From Bacillus sp. F19 (lineage in GTDB: Bacteria; Bacillota; Bacilli; Bacillales; Bacillaceae), in assembly GCA_023823795.1 (NCBI GenBank), contig CP085710.1, positions 1,514,001 through 1,578,000 of the forward strand: a stretch of DNA of 64,000 nt, in the 5' to 3' direction. The position numbers and the translations under genes are program-made. Within the stretch, counting starts at the first letter, position 1. Each line of letters starts with the position of its first letter. Below are positions 17,410-25,656 of the stretch, piece by piece. The notes under the pieces are model-generated. The model was given only the letters and a program-made list of their open reading frames with translations. It did no database searches and was not told where the DNA came from.

Positions 17410-17439
17410 AAAAAGAGCAGTGAGAGCTGCTCTTTTTGA
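17410..17439 (+). terminator. Rho-independent terminator
   Basis: AAAAAGAGCAG pairs with CTGCTCTTTTT, 165 bases after the NTPase stop. It probably ends that transcript. Confidence 0.7.
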
Positions 17440-17520
17440 TTGTTGTAAGTTTGATGTCAGCTGCTGCTGTTGAACGACAATAAGATGTTTCATTACAAAT
17501 AAGGTTGTTTAAAACTCCAG

Positions 17521-17552
17521 TTATTCAACAATCGGGCCAGATTGTTGAATAA
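17521..17552. repeat. Perfect inverted repeat around GGGCCA
   Basis: TTATTCAACAATC and its exact complement GATTGTTGAATAA flank the palindromic-looking loop GGGCCA. It has no T run on either side, so it is not an ordinary terminator. A similar but imperfect copy (CAAACGGGCCAGATTGTGGA) lies at about 18569-18598. Confidence 0.6.
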
Positions 17553-17688
17553 GGGGTTGTTCCTAGAAAGAATGTTTGAAATAATTGTAAGTGAATTATT
17601 ATATAAATATTTTCATATTTAAATTCAAGGGCTTGTAATCATAGTGATATAGGTTTCAACAAGTCAAAGTCATTTTGGAGGGAAGGAC

Positions 17689-18162
17689 ATGAACCAAAAC
17701 AACGCAACAAACAAAATCGCAACGCAAGTAGGTGAACGCGAGATTGTGATCACCCGCGTATTTGATGCTCGACGCGATCTTGTGTTTGATGCTTGGACGA
17801 AAGAGGAGCACCTGTCGAAGTGGTGGGGACCTCGAGGTTTTACGACGACTTTTCAGAAGTTTGATATGAAACCGGGCGGTACATGGCAGTTTATCATGCA
17901 CGGTCCTGATGGCGTTGATTATCCCAACACCAACGTCTTTGTCGAGGTCGTTAAACCCGAGCGAATCGTCATCAAACATGCTGTGTTTCCCCATTTTCTG
18001 GCGACAGTAATCTTTGAGGATCTGGATGGTAAGACCAAACTTACTTATAGCACAGTTTTTGAAGAAAATGCCGCTGTATTCGATAAGGTGAAAACATATG
18101 CCGTCCCAGGTGCCGAACAGACCATGGATCGTCTTGAGGAGCATCTGGCAAGTATGTCTTAA
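17689..18162 (+). CDS. AHSA1/SRPBCC domain protein
   Basis: The 157-aa product is a typical AHSA1-type START-like protein. The family opening EIVITRVFDARRDLVFDAWT (about 18-37) is followed by HLSKWWGPRGFTTT, MKPGGTWQFIMHGPDG, and a C-terminal helix with GAEQTMDRLEEHL. Such proteins form a helix-grip cavity for hydrophobic ligands; bacterial members are often paired with ArsR regulators, but none is here. No catalytic residues are defined. The start has TTGGAGGGAAGG just upstream. GC content looks higher than in the island to its left, so the AT-rich island ends before this gene. Confidence 0.85.
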   Translation: MNQNNATNKIATQVGEREIVITRVFDARRDLVFDAWTKEEHLSKWWGPRGFTTTFQKFDMKPGGTWQFIMHGPDGVDYPNTNVFVEVVKPERIVIKHAVFPHFLATVIFEDLDGKTKLTYSTVFEENAAVFDKVKTYAVPGAEQTMDRLEEHLASMS

Positions 18163-18938
18163 AAAACCAAAAGTATTTATCCAGCTATACTGTTCCACGT
18201 CATCATAAACTCGGGAATGGCTTTTAATGGTTGGATCATTTGAACTACTGGATAAACTTTTTAATAATCGGGTGCGATTGTGAAGTATCGGGTTGTTTAG
18301 CAAAGCACTTTTTATCACGTATTCTTCGTTCAATTACGAGTGCTTACTAAAAATAAAAAACTATTTTTTGGAGTAGCCGCATTTTCTGTTGAGAATAAAC
18401 AATTTTTTACTGTACAGCTACACTGCTTCTATACGTCTTTTCCGATGACAAAAAAGCGACAAAACAAATGAAAAGTAACAAATTATCAACTGGTTGTTTT
18501 TTGATAAAGTTATTTTTAGCAGCATAAACGTCTGTTTATGGATAAAGAGTGCTTTTTTAGTTTTGTTCAGCAAACGGGCCAGATTGTGGAATATCTGTTT
18601 TTTAAGGAAAAGGGATTTTGGAATTAACAGTTAAGAATTATATGTCAGGATGGGGTGACTTTAATAAAAGTTTTTGGGATGAATATAACGAATTAATAAA
18701 CTTTCATTCCAAAGCAAATAATTAAAAAAATTCAGATTACTTATTCAACTCCCTCAGTTTGATAGGTATATCTCGGGTGATACCTCCATAATAGTGAAAG
18801 ACGAAGGCTATTAATAGATACCCTGGGTATCAAAATAATCATTGTCTAAAGAAAAATGAAACAGGTTAAGTGTTTTTTAAAAATCAGTTTCCTGTAAGAA
18901 TGAAAGGATTAGTAAAAATAATGAGTAGGGAAATAGTA
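18163..18938. other. Gene-poor stretch with a short unrecognised remnant
   Basis: No intact gene seen. At 18618-18725 a plus-strand frame reads LTVKNYMSGWGDFNKSFWDE YNELINFHSKANN then stops; it looks like a protein tail but I do not recognise it. Several GGGCCA/ATCGGGT-type short repeats occur (18269, 18575). The 225-aa minus-strand frame over 17656-18333 is a shadow of the AHSA1 gene. Confidence 0.35.
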
Positions 18939-18986
18939 TAAGCGATCTTGCATTCTAGTCAGAGGAATAACAAGATCGCTTATTTT
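18939..18986. terminator. Hairpin between convergent units
   Basis: AAGCGATCTTG pairs with CAAGATCGCTT across a 25-base loop, flanked by T-rich sequence on the right and A-rich on the left. It may end the lapA-mscL unit on the minus strand. Confidence 0.5.
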
Positions 18987-19005
18987 CGTTGTAAACCCTT
19001 TGATT

Positions 19006-19283
19006 TTAATCAAAAAAACCTAGGATATTAAGGTGTTTATCTTCACTTTCTGCTTTTTTTAAAGCTCTTTGAAGCTGATAAATCTTCATCATACCTATTA
19101 ATCCAACGAATAGGGCTCCCAATAAGACTGACCCAATAATGACGAGGATCAAAGGCCACTCAGCTTTTCCAAATAAATAATTAACCGTTACGGATCAACA
19201 TTGATAACTGAAAAAATCGCAATAATTAAAACGACAATTAGTGCTAATAATAAGTTCCATTGATATTTTATAAGCCACCTCAT
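19006..19283 (-). pseudogene. LapA-domain (DUF1049) membrane protein, frameshifted
   Basis: The minus strand starts MRWLIKYQWNLLLALIVVLI then IAIFSVINVDP, the first membrane helix of LapA/DUF1049 proteins, and meets a TAA at the point where the family continues VTVNYLFGKAEWPLILVIIG. That continuation and the rest (LLGALFVGLIGMMKIYQLQR, then AESEDKHLNILGFFD) are present in another frame. A small indel near 19190 therefore breaks an otherwise well-kept gene, suggesting recent loss or a sequencing error. The intact product would be about 90 aa with two membrane helices and a cytoplasmic helix. Confidence 0.7.
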
Positions 19284-19298
19284 TAATAAATTTTTAGA

Positions 19299-19700
19299 TT
19301 ATGATTGTTCTCTTGCTGATTCAGTTCTTAGCAAGTCACGAATTTCGGTTAATAACTCTTCTTCTTTGGATAGTGTTGGTTCTGTCGCTTCCTCTTGTTT
19401 TTCTTCTTTTTCTTTAATCTGCTAATCAATTAGATAAAAATGAAAATAGAAAAGGCAACAATTAGAAAGTCTACAATTGTTTGAATAAACGTTCCATACT
19501 TTACAACAGCACTTCCAACTTTAATTTGTAAATGATTAAAATCGATACCACCCATTAATAGCCCAATTAGTGGCATGATCATATCATTCACTAACGATGT
19601 GACAACCTTACCAAAAAGCTGCACCTATAATTACACCTACAGCTAAATCAATCACATTTCCTTTTAAGGCAAATTCCCTAAACTCTATTATCATTTTCAT
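19299..19700 (-). pseudogene. mscL: Large-conductance mechanosensitive channel gene, broken
   Basis: AGGAGGA precedes ATG at 19700. The frame reads [29 protein letters not shown], the first transmembrane helix of MscL, and is broken at a TTTTT tract (one extra base), giving a stop. It resumes in the next frame as [20 protein letters not shown] through [14 protein letters not shown], the second helix. A TAA replaces the following Lys codon, and a further one-base loss in an A-rich run shifts to the frame encoding the acidic tail EEATEPTLSKEEELLTEIRD. At least three lesions are present, so the osmotic safety valve from this copy is lost. It lies 15 bases from the broken lapA-like gene. Confidence 0.8.
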
Positions 19701-19775
19701 TTCCTCCTAACCATATAAAGGATTGTTTACCAAAACTATAATATAAGATTTACTTAGTATTATGTAGGTTAGCTT

Positions 19776-20393
19776 TTACTTTGCAAATAAGTGGTTTCCT
19801 ATTCTAATTACTGTTTCCCTAGTAAAAATCCATTCATCAGATGCCAAGAGGGGATTATAATAATAAACAGAACCATGCGTAGGGTCCCAGCCTTTTAAAG
19901 CATCAATGACTGCTCGATAAGAATAGCTGTTAGGGGTCAAATAATATTGACCATCATGTACAGCTGTAAAAGCATTCGTCTGGAAAATAACATCGTAAGT
20001 ATTTTTAGGAAAACCTGGCGTTGACATCCGATTCATAATAACAGCAGCTACAGCTACTTTTCCTTCATAAGACTCACCGCGAGCTTCTCCATGAACAACC
20101 CTTGCCATCATTTCTATACTATTTAATTTTTGTTGCGTTTGGAATCCAAAGACTCCATCTGGGAATAGTCTAGTATCTAGCTGAAATTGTCTAACTGCAT
20201 TATCTGTAATAGAACCATAATACCCTGTCGGTTGACTGGTAAAGTAACCCATTTTCTTTAAATTCTCTTGCAAGTCATAAACTGCTTGTCCTTGACTTCC
20301 TTTGTGTAAAACTTCTTGAGCAAAGATTGAATTTGGTATTAAAAACATGAAACAAATAAAAACAACAAACGAAATTTTTACATTTAATCTCAA
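19776..20393 (-). CDS. SleB-like cell-wall/spore-cortex hydrolase
   Basis: The 205-aa product has a signal peptide (1-25), a peptidoglycan-binding type 1 domain (about 30-92; GSQGQAVYDLQENLKKMGYF, DNAVRQFQ) and a Hydrolase_2 domain (about 95-205; MMARVVHGEARGESYEGKVA VAAVIMNR, with the catalytic Glu in GEARGE). The order is that of SleB, the germination-specific lytic transglycosylase of the spore cortex, though SleB proteins are usually a little longer. The start is TTG with AAGGATG upstream. It may be a secondary paralogue such as those named SleB family in many Bacillus genomes. No ypeB follows, which would be expected for the main sleB locus. Confidence 0.85.
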   Translation of the reverse strand: MRLNVKISFVVFICFMFLIPNSIFAQEVLHKGSQGQAVYDLQENLKKMGYFTSQPTGYYGSITDNAVRQFQLDTRLFPDGVFGFQTQQKLNSIEMMARVVHGEARGESYEGKVAVAAVIMNRMSTPGFPKNTYDVIFQTNAFTAVHDGQYYLTPNSYSYRAVIDALKGWDPTHGSVYYYNPLLASDEWIFTRETVIRIGNHLFAK

Positions 20394-20537
20394 GATACCA
20401 CATCCTTCGAGTTTTTTTCTAAGATTTCACTTTATCATACAAGCAAAGTATATTTCTCATAAAATAGTTCTATTTTTAACTAGTCTAATTTTCCCTGAAA
20501 AAAAGTTACCGATGTTTCTAATATGTAGTGCTAAAGC

Positions 20538-20564
20538 GAAAAAGACTCATTCGGTAAATGAGTC
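20538..20564 (-). terminator. Rho-independent terminator of the has operon
   Basis: On the minus strand GACTCATT pairs with AATGAGTC and is followed by TTTTTCGC, 25 bases beyond the stop of the UDP-glucose dehydrogenase gene. Confidence 0.8.
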
Positions 20565-20588
20565 CTTCCTTTAAAAGAGGATAATCTA

Positions 20589-21926
20589 TTAAATGACAGC
20601 GGCCACTCTGTTTTCCCGTATATTTAATAGGCGTTCTCTTCCAACCGAAATATATTCAACTTCCAGATTGAAAAGATCTTCACTTGTATAACAATTGCGT
20701 CCGTCGAAAATGATTGGCTCGTTCATGAACAGGGTGGAAAGGATGAGCGTTTTTTCTACGATTTCTTTCCACTCTGTCAAAATGAACACAACGTCTGCTT
20801 GTTTTATTGCTTCCTCGATTTGATCGGCATACAGCACTTCCTCAGGCAGAACTTTTTTTGCATTATTCGCAGCGATTGGATCATATCCGATCACTTCTGC
20901 TCCTTCTTCCACGAGTTCGCTGGCAACTGAGATGCTGGCTGCTTCTCTCATATCATCTGTTTCAGGTTTGAAAGCAAGCCCCAATAGAGCGACTTTTTTT
21001 CCTGTTAGTGTTCCGAAGCGCTCTTTTGCTTTTCTCACAAGAAGAGTCTTTTGCTTTTCATTTACTGTAATGACAGACTTCAATAAATGAAAATCATGAT
21101 TGTAGTCCTCGGAGATTTTCACAAGGGCCTGGGTATCTTTAGGGAAGCAAGAACCTCCGTATCCAATCCCTGCGTTCAGGAATTTGTTTCCGATCCTTGA
21201 GTCCATGCCGATTCCTTTGGCGACCTCTTCGATATGGGCGTTTGTTTTTTCAGAAAGATTGGCAATTTCATTTATGAATGAAATCTTTGTTGCCAGGAAA
21301 GCATTAGATGCATATTTGATCATTTCTGCACTGTGAAGGCTTGTTCGCAAGATAGGCAGTCCAAATGACTTGTTGATTTCTTCCACAATGTCTCCTGCTT
21401 CTTGATTGTCTGTTCCGATCACGATGCGGTCCCCATTAAAGGAATCATGGATGGCCGATCCTTCACGTAAGAACTCAGGATTGGATACAACTTCTGCACA
21501 GACGTTTTCTTGAAGATTGGACATCACTAATTGACGTACTTTCGCATTAGTACCGATCGGCACTGTACTCTTCGTCACTACCACCACATTTCTCGTGATG
21601 TTCTCTCCGATGTTGCGGGCAGCGTTGAACACATAGGTCAGATCTGCTGCACCGTCTTCACCTTGCGGGGTGCCTACAGCAATATAGATTACTTCTTTGT
21701 CTTTAAGGCCAATGATGGAATTGTTTGTGAATTCAAGGCGGCCAGCCGCACAATTTTTCTTCATTAGCTCTTCTAATCCTGGTTCATAGATAGGAGAAAT
21801 TCCTTTTTTAAGCTGATCAACCTTCTCTAGATTGGTATCAATGCATGTTACCTCATGTCCGATTTCTGAAAGGCAAACACCCGTCACAAGACCGACATAA
21901 CCCGTTCCAATAATAGCAATTTTCAT
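20589..21926 (-). CDS. ugd: UDP-glucose 6-dehydrogenase (HasB/TuaD type)
   Basis: This 445-aa enzyme oxidises UDP-glucose to UDP-glucuronate using two NAD+, supplying one of the two precursors of hyaluronan. The Rossmann motif IGTGYVGLVTGVCLSEIGHE is at residues 6-25, and the catalytic Cys lies in GIGYGGSCFPKD at about 260. A central helix with SAEMIKYASNAFLATKISFI and the C-terminal UDP-binding domain (LGLAFKPETDDMREAASI, about 325-342) complete the family plan. AGGAGGA precedes the ATG. It is last of three same-strand genes (synthase, galU, ugd) with gaps of about 45-60 bases. It could also serve teichuronic acid synthesis, but no tua genes are here. Confidence 0.93.
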   Translation of the reverse strand: MKIAIIGTGYVGLVTGVCLSEIGHEVTCIDTNLEKVDQLKKGISPIYEPGLEELMKKNCAAGRLEFTNNSIIGLKDKEVIYIAVGTPQGEDGAADLTYVFNAARNIGENITRNVVVVTKSTVPIGTNAKVRQLVMSNLQENVCAEVVSNPEFLREGSAIHDSFNGDRIVIGTDNQEAGDIVEEINKSFGLPILRTSLHSAEMIKYASNAFLATKISFINEIANLSEKTNAHIEEVAKGIGMDSRIGNKFLNAGIGYGGSCFPKDTQALVKISEDYNHDFHLLKSVITVNEKQKTLLVRKAKERFGTLTGKKVALLGLAFKPETDDMREAASISVASELVEEGAEVIGYDPIAANNAKKVLPEEVLYADQIEEAIKQADVVFILTEWKEIVEKTLILSTLFMNEPIIFDGRNCYTSEDLFNLEVEYISVGRERLLNIRENRVAAVI

Positions 21927-21986
21927 CGTTTTTCCTCCTCAAAAAGTCGCTATTTCCTCAAGTATCCTCAGTAAACTATTGTTATG

Positions 21987-22880
21987 TTAAGAGCTGGAGA
22001 CGAGTTCTTTTTCTGCCATAAGCTCTTTAAGATAATCTCTCACATTCTCACTCAAATCCGGACGATGCAGGGAGAAATCAATCGTTGCTTTGATAAATCC
22101 GAATTTATCCCCCACATCATATCTTTTTCCAGAGAACTTATACGCCAGTACATTTTGTGTTTCGTTTAAAATTTTGATCGCATCCGTCAGTTGAATTTCA
22201 TTACCGGAACCCGGCGGCAACATTTCTAAAATCGGCAAGATATCTGGTGTCAGCACGTAGCGTCCCATAATGGCATAATTGGATGGTGCACATTCAGTCT
22301 CCGGTTTTTCGACAACGGTTGAAATGGCGACAAGTTGTTCATCAAGCATGTTGTCGAGGGGGGCGACGATTCCATACTTGGATACATCCTCTGCCGGAAC
22401 CTCCTGTACGCCTAATACGGATGACTGATAGATATTAAAGACGTCCAGCAGCTGCTTTAAGCAAGGCGTTTCAGACTGGACAATGTCGTCCCCAAGCAAA
22501 ACAGCAAATGGCTCGTTGCCTATAAAACGGCTCGCACAGCCAATCGCATGACCAAGGCCTTTTGGTTCTTTTTGACGAACATAATGGATGTTCGCCAAGT
22601 TAGAGATGCCTTGAATTTCTTCCAATCTATTGAATTTTTCTTTTTTAAAGAGAGTTTCTTCTAATTCATAGGATTTGTCAAAATGATCTTCAATCGCGCG
22701 TTTTCCTCTGCCGCTGATAATGAGAATATCTTCAATGCCAGATTTGACAGCTTCCTCTACGATATATTGAATGGTTGGCTTATCTACAATAGGCAGCATT
22801 TCCTTAGGTTGAGCTTTTGTAGCCGGCAAAAATCTTGTACCTAAACCAGCTGCAGGAATGATAGCTTTACGAACTCTCAT
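21987..22880 (-). CDS. galU: UTP--glucose-1-phosphate uridylyltransferase (GalU/HasC)
   Basis: The 297-aa enzyme makes UDP-glucose from UTP and glucose-1-phosphate. The nucleotidyltransferase signature [20 protein letters not shown] is at the N-terminus, then [26 protein letters not shown] at about 130, and [19 protein letters not shown] near 265. It is close in sequence to GtaB of B. subtilis. I place the start at ATG 22880; the ATG three codons earlier abuts the AAGGAG site and is unlikely. In the hasACB arrangement this gene is hasC and feeds the dehydrogenase downstream. A housekeeping gtaB probably exists elsewhere in the genome, making this a dedicated copy (inference). Confidence 0.92.
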   Translation of the reverse strand: MRVRKAIIPAAGLGTRFLPATKAQPKEMLPIVDKPTIQYIVEEAVKSGIEDILIISGRGKRAIEDHFDKSYELEETLFKKEKFNRLEEIQGISNLANIHYVRQKEPKGLGHAIGCASRFIGNEPFAVLLGDDIVQSETPCLKQLLDVFNIYQSSVLGVQEVPAEDVSKYGIVAPLDNMLDEQLVAISTVVEKPETECAPSNYAIMGRYVLTPDILPILEMLPPGSGNEIQLTDAIKILNETQNVLAYKFSGKRYDVGDKFGFIKATIDFSLHRPDLSENVRDYLKELMAEKELVSSS

Positions 22881-22924
22881 TTCAAACATCTCCTTAGAAA
22901 TTCGTATTTTACGTTACGCTCTGC

Positions 22925-24286
22925 TTAGCCGCGAGTGCCCCAAGAAGTTGAACGAAGTGTCAACAGTGCCCAGAAACGCATTGGGCATAGGATTACAAGG
23001 AATAGAATTCCATAGATCGGCGCAAGCAGGAAGGTGAATGGCCGCTTGTAAGCGTAGAAAACATTTCGCGCATAAGCAGATATCACCACGTATGCCAGGT
23101 AATAAACGAGCATAATTAGTCCCATCGTAGACGATGTATAATAAATCGCAAAAATCAGCGATACTCCAAAGGCCAGCCACAAGAACATTTCGAGTACTAC
23201 CCACACAAACACATTCGGTTTTTGCAATCCGATCTTCAAGGCGATCAAGCTTTCTCTGAAAAAGGATTTGTTCCAGCGATTTTGCTGCTTGATCAGTGTT
23301 TTAAGGCTTGTCGGTGCATCTGTGATACATCGGGCCGTTGATTGATATAACGTCTTTCCTTCCCGGATCGCATAGTTCGTTAGACAGCGGTCGTCTCCAA
23401 GCTGCACTTGTTGTCCCAGGAATGTCTGACTTCCATAATGTTCTAAATTTTTCATGACGACTTCGCGCCGGTAAGCACTAAGCGGTCCACTGCAAACCAA
23501 TACATTGTTCGTAACGGAATGCGCTGCACGCTCGACACGAAATGCATTGTCATACCGCATGTCAATTAGGCGAGTCAGAACATTGTCCGTACGGTTTCTG
23601 ATGTTTACATGTCCCGTTGTTGCCATTACTTCCTTGTCATTGAGAGGTTTTAACAACTCTCTAACCGCATTCGGGAATACCGTACAATCTGAATCGACAG
23701 TAATGAATATATCTCCGGCAGCTCTTTCAAATGCCCAGATTTGTGCATGACGCTTCCCCTGATTTTTCGGCAGGCGGTGCACGATAAGATTCGGCATTTG
23801 GAAGGAAGGGTTATCCTTTTTGATTTCCGTTAACGTCGCTCCAACTCCAGCTTTTAAATTATCTTGTAATTTCAGAACAGCGTGATAGGCGGAAACTTCT
23901 TTACTTCCATCATCAATGACAAAAATTTCATGAACCGGATAGTCCTGCTTCAATATACTTTCGATTGTTCCCAATACTGCATGAGGCTCTTCATTATAGG
24001 AAGGTATGATGACAGAGACCTTCAGATCAGGCGGGTCTTCCATGATTTCCTGGTATTTAAAAGATAAAAGCATTTTTCCTAATAAGTAACTGATCATGAC
24101 AGCACCGTAAATTCCTATAGTTAAGTTCAGCTTATCTGAAGCTGTCCAGTTCACATAGAAAAGGGCCGAGACCGTCAGCAGAAACAACGTAATAACAAAT
24201 GTTTTCTCCCTCATAGAAAGTTTCTTCTGAGTTTGAAGGGATACTGCTGCCATTCCACCTGAAAGATCTTGTTCCATTTTGGCCAT
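22925..24286 (-). CDS. hasA: Class I hyaluronan synthase (HasA-like), GT2
   Basis: The 453-aa membrane glycosyltransferase has two N-terminal helices (about 28-45 and 56-76), a cytosolic GT2 domain and three or four C-terminal helices (from about 357). GT2 motifs are intact: IDDGS (124-128), VDSD (197-200), GDDR (297-300) and QQNRW (334-338). Long stretches agree with streptococcal HasA as I remember it, e.g. GKRHAQ.WAFER, NVLTRL.D.RYDNAF.VERAA, LVCSGPLS.YRREV and KQQNRWNKSFFRES, plus the C-terminal S.SWGTR. NodC/chitin synthase-like enzymes share the motifs but not these segments. It should polymerise UDP-GlcNAc and UDP-GlcA and extrude the chain. Length exceeds the usual 417-420 because of an N-terminal extension and an insert at about 140-163. 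It is first in the operon with GAGAGGAG before ATG. Confidence 0.88.
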   Translation of the reverse strand: MAKMEQDLSGGMAAVSLQTQKKLSMREKTFVITLFLLTVSALFYVNWTASDKLNLTIGIYGAVMISYLLGKMLLSFKYQEIMEDPPDLKVSVIIPSYNEEPHAVLGTIESILKQDYPVHEIFVIDDGSKEVSAYHAVLKLQDNLKAGVGATLTEIKKDNPSFQMPNLIVHRLPKNQGKRHAQIWAFERAAGDIFITVDSDCTVFPNAVRELLKPLNDKEVMATTGHVNIRNRTDNVLTRLIDMRYDNAFRVERAAHSVTNNVLVCSGPLSAYRREVVMKNLEHYGSQTFLGQQVQLGDDRCLTNYAIREGKTLYQSTARCITDAPTSLKTLIKQQNRWNKSFFRESLIALKIGLQKPNVFVWVVLEMFLWLAFGVSLIFAIYYTSSTMGLIMLVYYLAYVVISAYARNVFYAYKRPFTFLLAPIYGILFLVILCPMRFWALLTLRSTSWGTRG

Positions 24287-24479
24287 TCGAATTCTCCTCT
24301 CTCACCGTAAATTTAAATCATAGCTGGCTGGCTTTACTCTCCCCAATTCTGATTTCCGTGACGAGTAGTTCACACAACCGAGTTTATGAAAGGCTTCAAA
24401 GTCTTGCAATCTATCTTTTTACCCTGTGACTATCATCACTATTTTTTGAGTGAATTGAAATCATCCCTTTAGTAACAGC

Positions 24480-24497
24480 ATTGGAAACGCTTTCAAA
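24480..24497. promoter_or_regulatory. cre box (CcpA site) upstream of hasA
   Basis: ATTGGAAACGCTTTCAAA fits the catabolite-response element consensus WWTGNAARCGNWWWCAWW at every position and is nearly palindromic. It lies about 195 bases upstream of the hasA start and about 490 upstream of the ABC gene on the other strand. Effect (repression or activation) cannot be told without the promoter position. Confidence 0.7.
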
Positions 24498-24986
24498 TTA
24501 GTTTTTCATAATTCTTCCACTATGTAACATGATTGAAATATTTTCCACTAATCCGATCTTATAAGTATTCACTTGCGTTATGAAAGACCTTTAGAGGTCA
24601 GACGTTTGTCCCCAATCTTTACAATCAAAAAGTTTTTGTAATATTTCAGAAAGGAATAGAGTTGAATTTTTTTCTATTTTTTTCATTTCGTGTATTTTCT
24701 ACATTTTTGGGAGATTTTTTGACAAAATTATTTAAAAAATGAGACATGAGGGCTAACCCTTGTTTGATGAATGCGCTTTCAATTCTAATTTCTTCCAATA
24801 CGTATGTGATAGATATCCCTTTTTACGATTTCACTCCTGCTTGTCGGTAAATTTGTATGTAAATACGGGACAAATTCTTTGTGAAAAAGGGTTCATACTT
24901 TTCCATCATTCTCTTCGGCGTCTGTTGCAGGGTCCCTATTTGAGTGCTATATATGGGGAGAGTTGTTCCCTGAAAGGAGCCTTTCT
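24498..24986. other. Divergent intergenic region between has operon and ABC genes
   Basis: No gene supported. TTGACA at about 24719-24724 with AGACAT 17 bases later may be a promoter for the ABC genes. A short plus-strand frame (24760-24990) lacks a ribosome site and protein-like content and is ignored. Confidence 0.35.
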
Positions 24987-25652
24987 ATGATAGAAGTGAA
25001 AAATTTATCGAAAAAATATCCTAACGGAGAACATCAGGAGTACGCATTGAAGGACGTTCAATTCGTAGTGAATAAGGGAGAATTGCTCGGGATCTTCGGA
25101 AAATCAGGAAGCGGGAAATCTACCTTGTTAAATATTCTTTCCGGCATAGAGGCTCCGACAACCGGAACCGTGAAAATAGATGGAAAGGATATCGCCGGAT
25201 TTTCAAACAGAGCCCTGACAAAATGGAGAGGAGCAAATGTTGGGATCGTGTTTCAATCCTTTCATCTTATTCCAACCCTGACCCTGGTGGAAAATGTGAT
25301 GCTTCCGATGGAGTTCTCTAAAAATCGAAAACGAAAGAGACAGCGTGCTTTGAACCTTTTAGAGCAAACCGGATTATTAATGAAAGCAAATCAGTTTCCG
25401 GAATCTGTATCAGGCGGGGAAAGACAGAGAACGGCCATCGCCAGGGCACTTGCCAATGATCCTCCGGTAATTGCTGCAGATGAACCTACGGGTAATCTGG
25501 ACTCTCAAACATCCAAAGAGATTTTTAACCTCTTCCAGATACTTGCCGAGACCGGTAAAACAGTACTGTTCGTCACACATGATCTCGATTTTTATGGGAA
25601 GGTCTCAAGAAGACTCCATGTTCAGGATGGATCCGTATATGAAGCGGAGTGA
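24987..25652 (+). CDS. ABC transporter ATP-binding protein (LolD/MacB type)
   Basis: The 221-aa ATPase has Walker A GKSGSGKST (about 39-47), Q-loop FQSFHLIPTLTLVENVMLP, signature SGGERQRTAIARAL (about 140), Walker B VIAADEPTGNLDSQ and the H-loop VTHD. The EPTGNLD form marks the MacB/LolD/FtsE class that works with FtsX-like permeases to drive mechanical work or release of extracytoplasmic molecules rather than ordinary uptake. AAAGGAG precedes the ATG. It is followed after 4 bases by its permease, so the two form one unit. Location next to the has genes suggests a role in the cell envelope or export, but this is inference only. Confidence 0.9.
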   Translation: MIEVKNLSKKYPNGEHQEYALKDVQFVVNKGELLGIFGKSGSGKSTLLNILSGIEAPTTGTVKIDGKDIAGFSNRALTKWRGANVGIVFQSFHLIPTLTLVENVMLPMEFSKNRKRKRQRALNLLEQTGLLMKANQFPESVSGGERQRTAIARALANDPPVIAADEPTGNLDSQTSKEIFNLFQILAETGKTVLFVTHDLDFYGKVSRRLHVQDGSVYEAE

Positions 25653-25656
25653 TTGA

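Noticed and set aside
17656-18333. 225-aa minus-strand frame
   Set aside because: It lies opposite the AHSA1 gene, which has a strong ribosome site and clear family motifs. The antisense product has no recognisable features.
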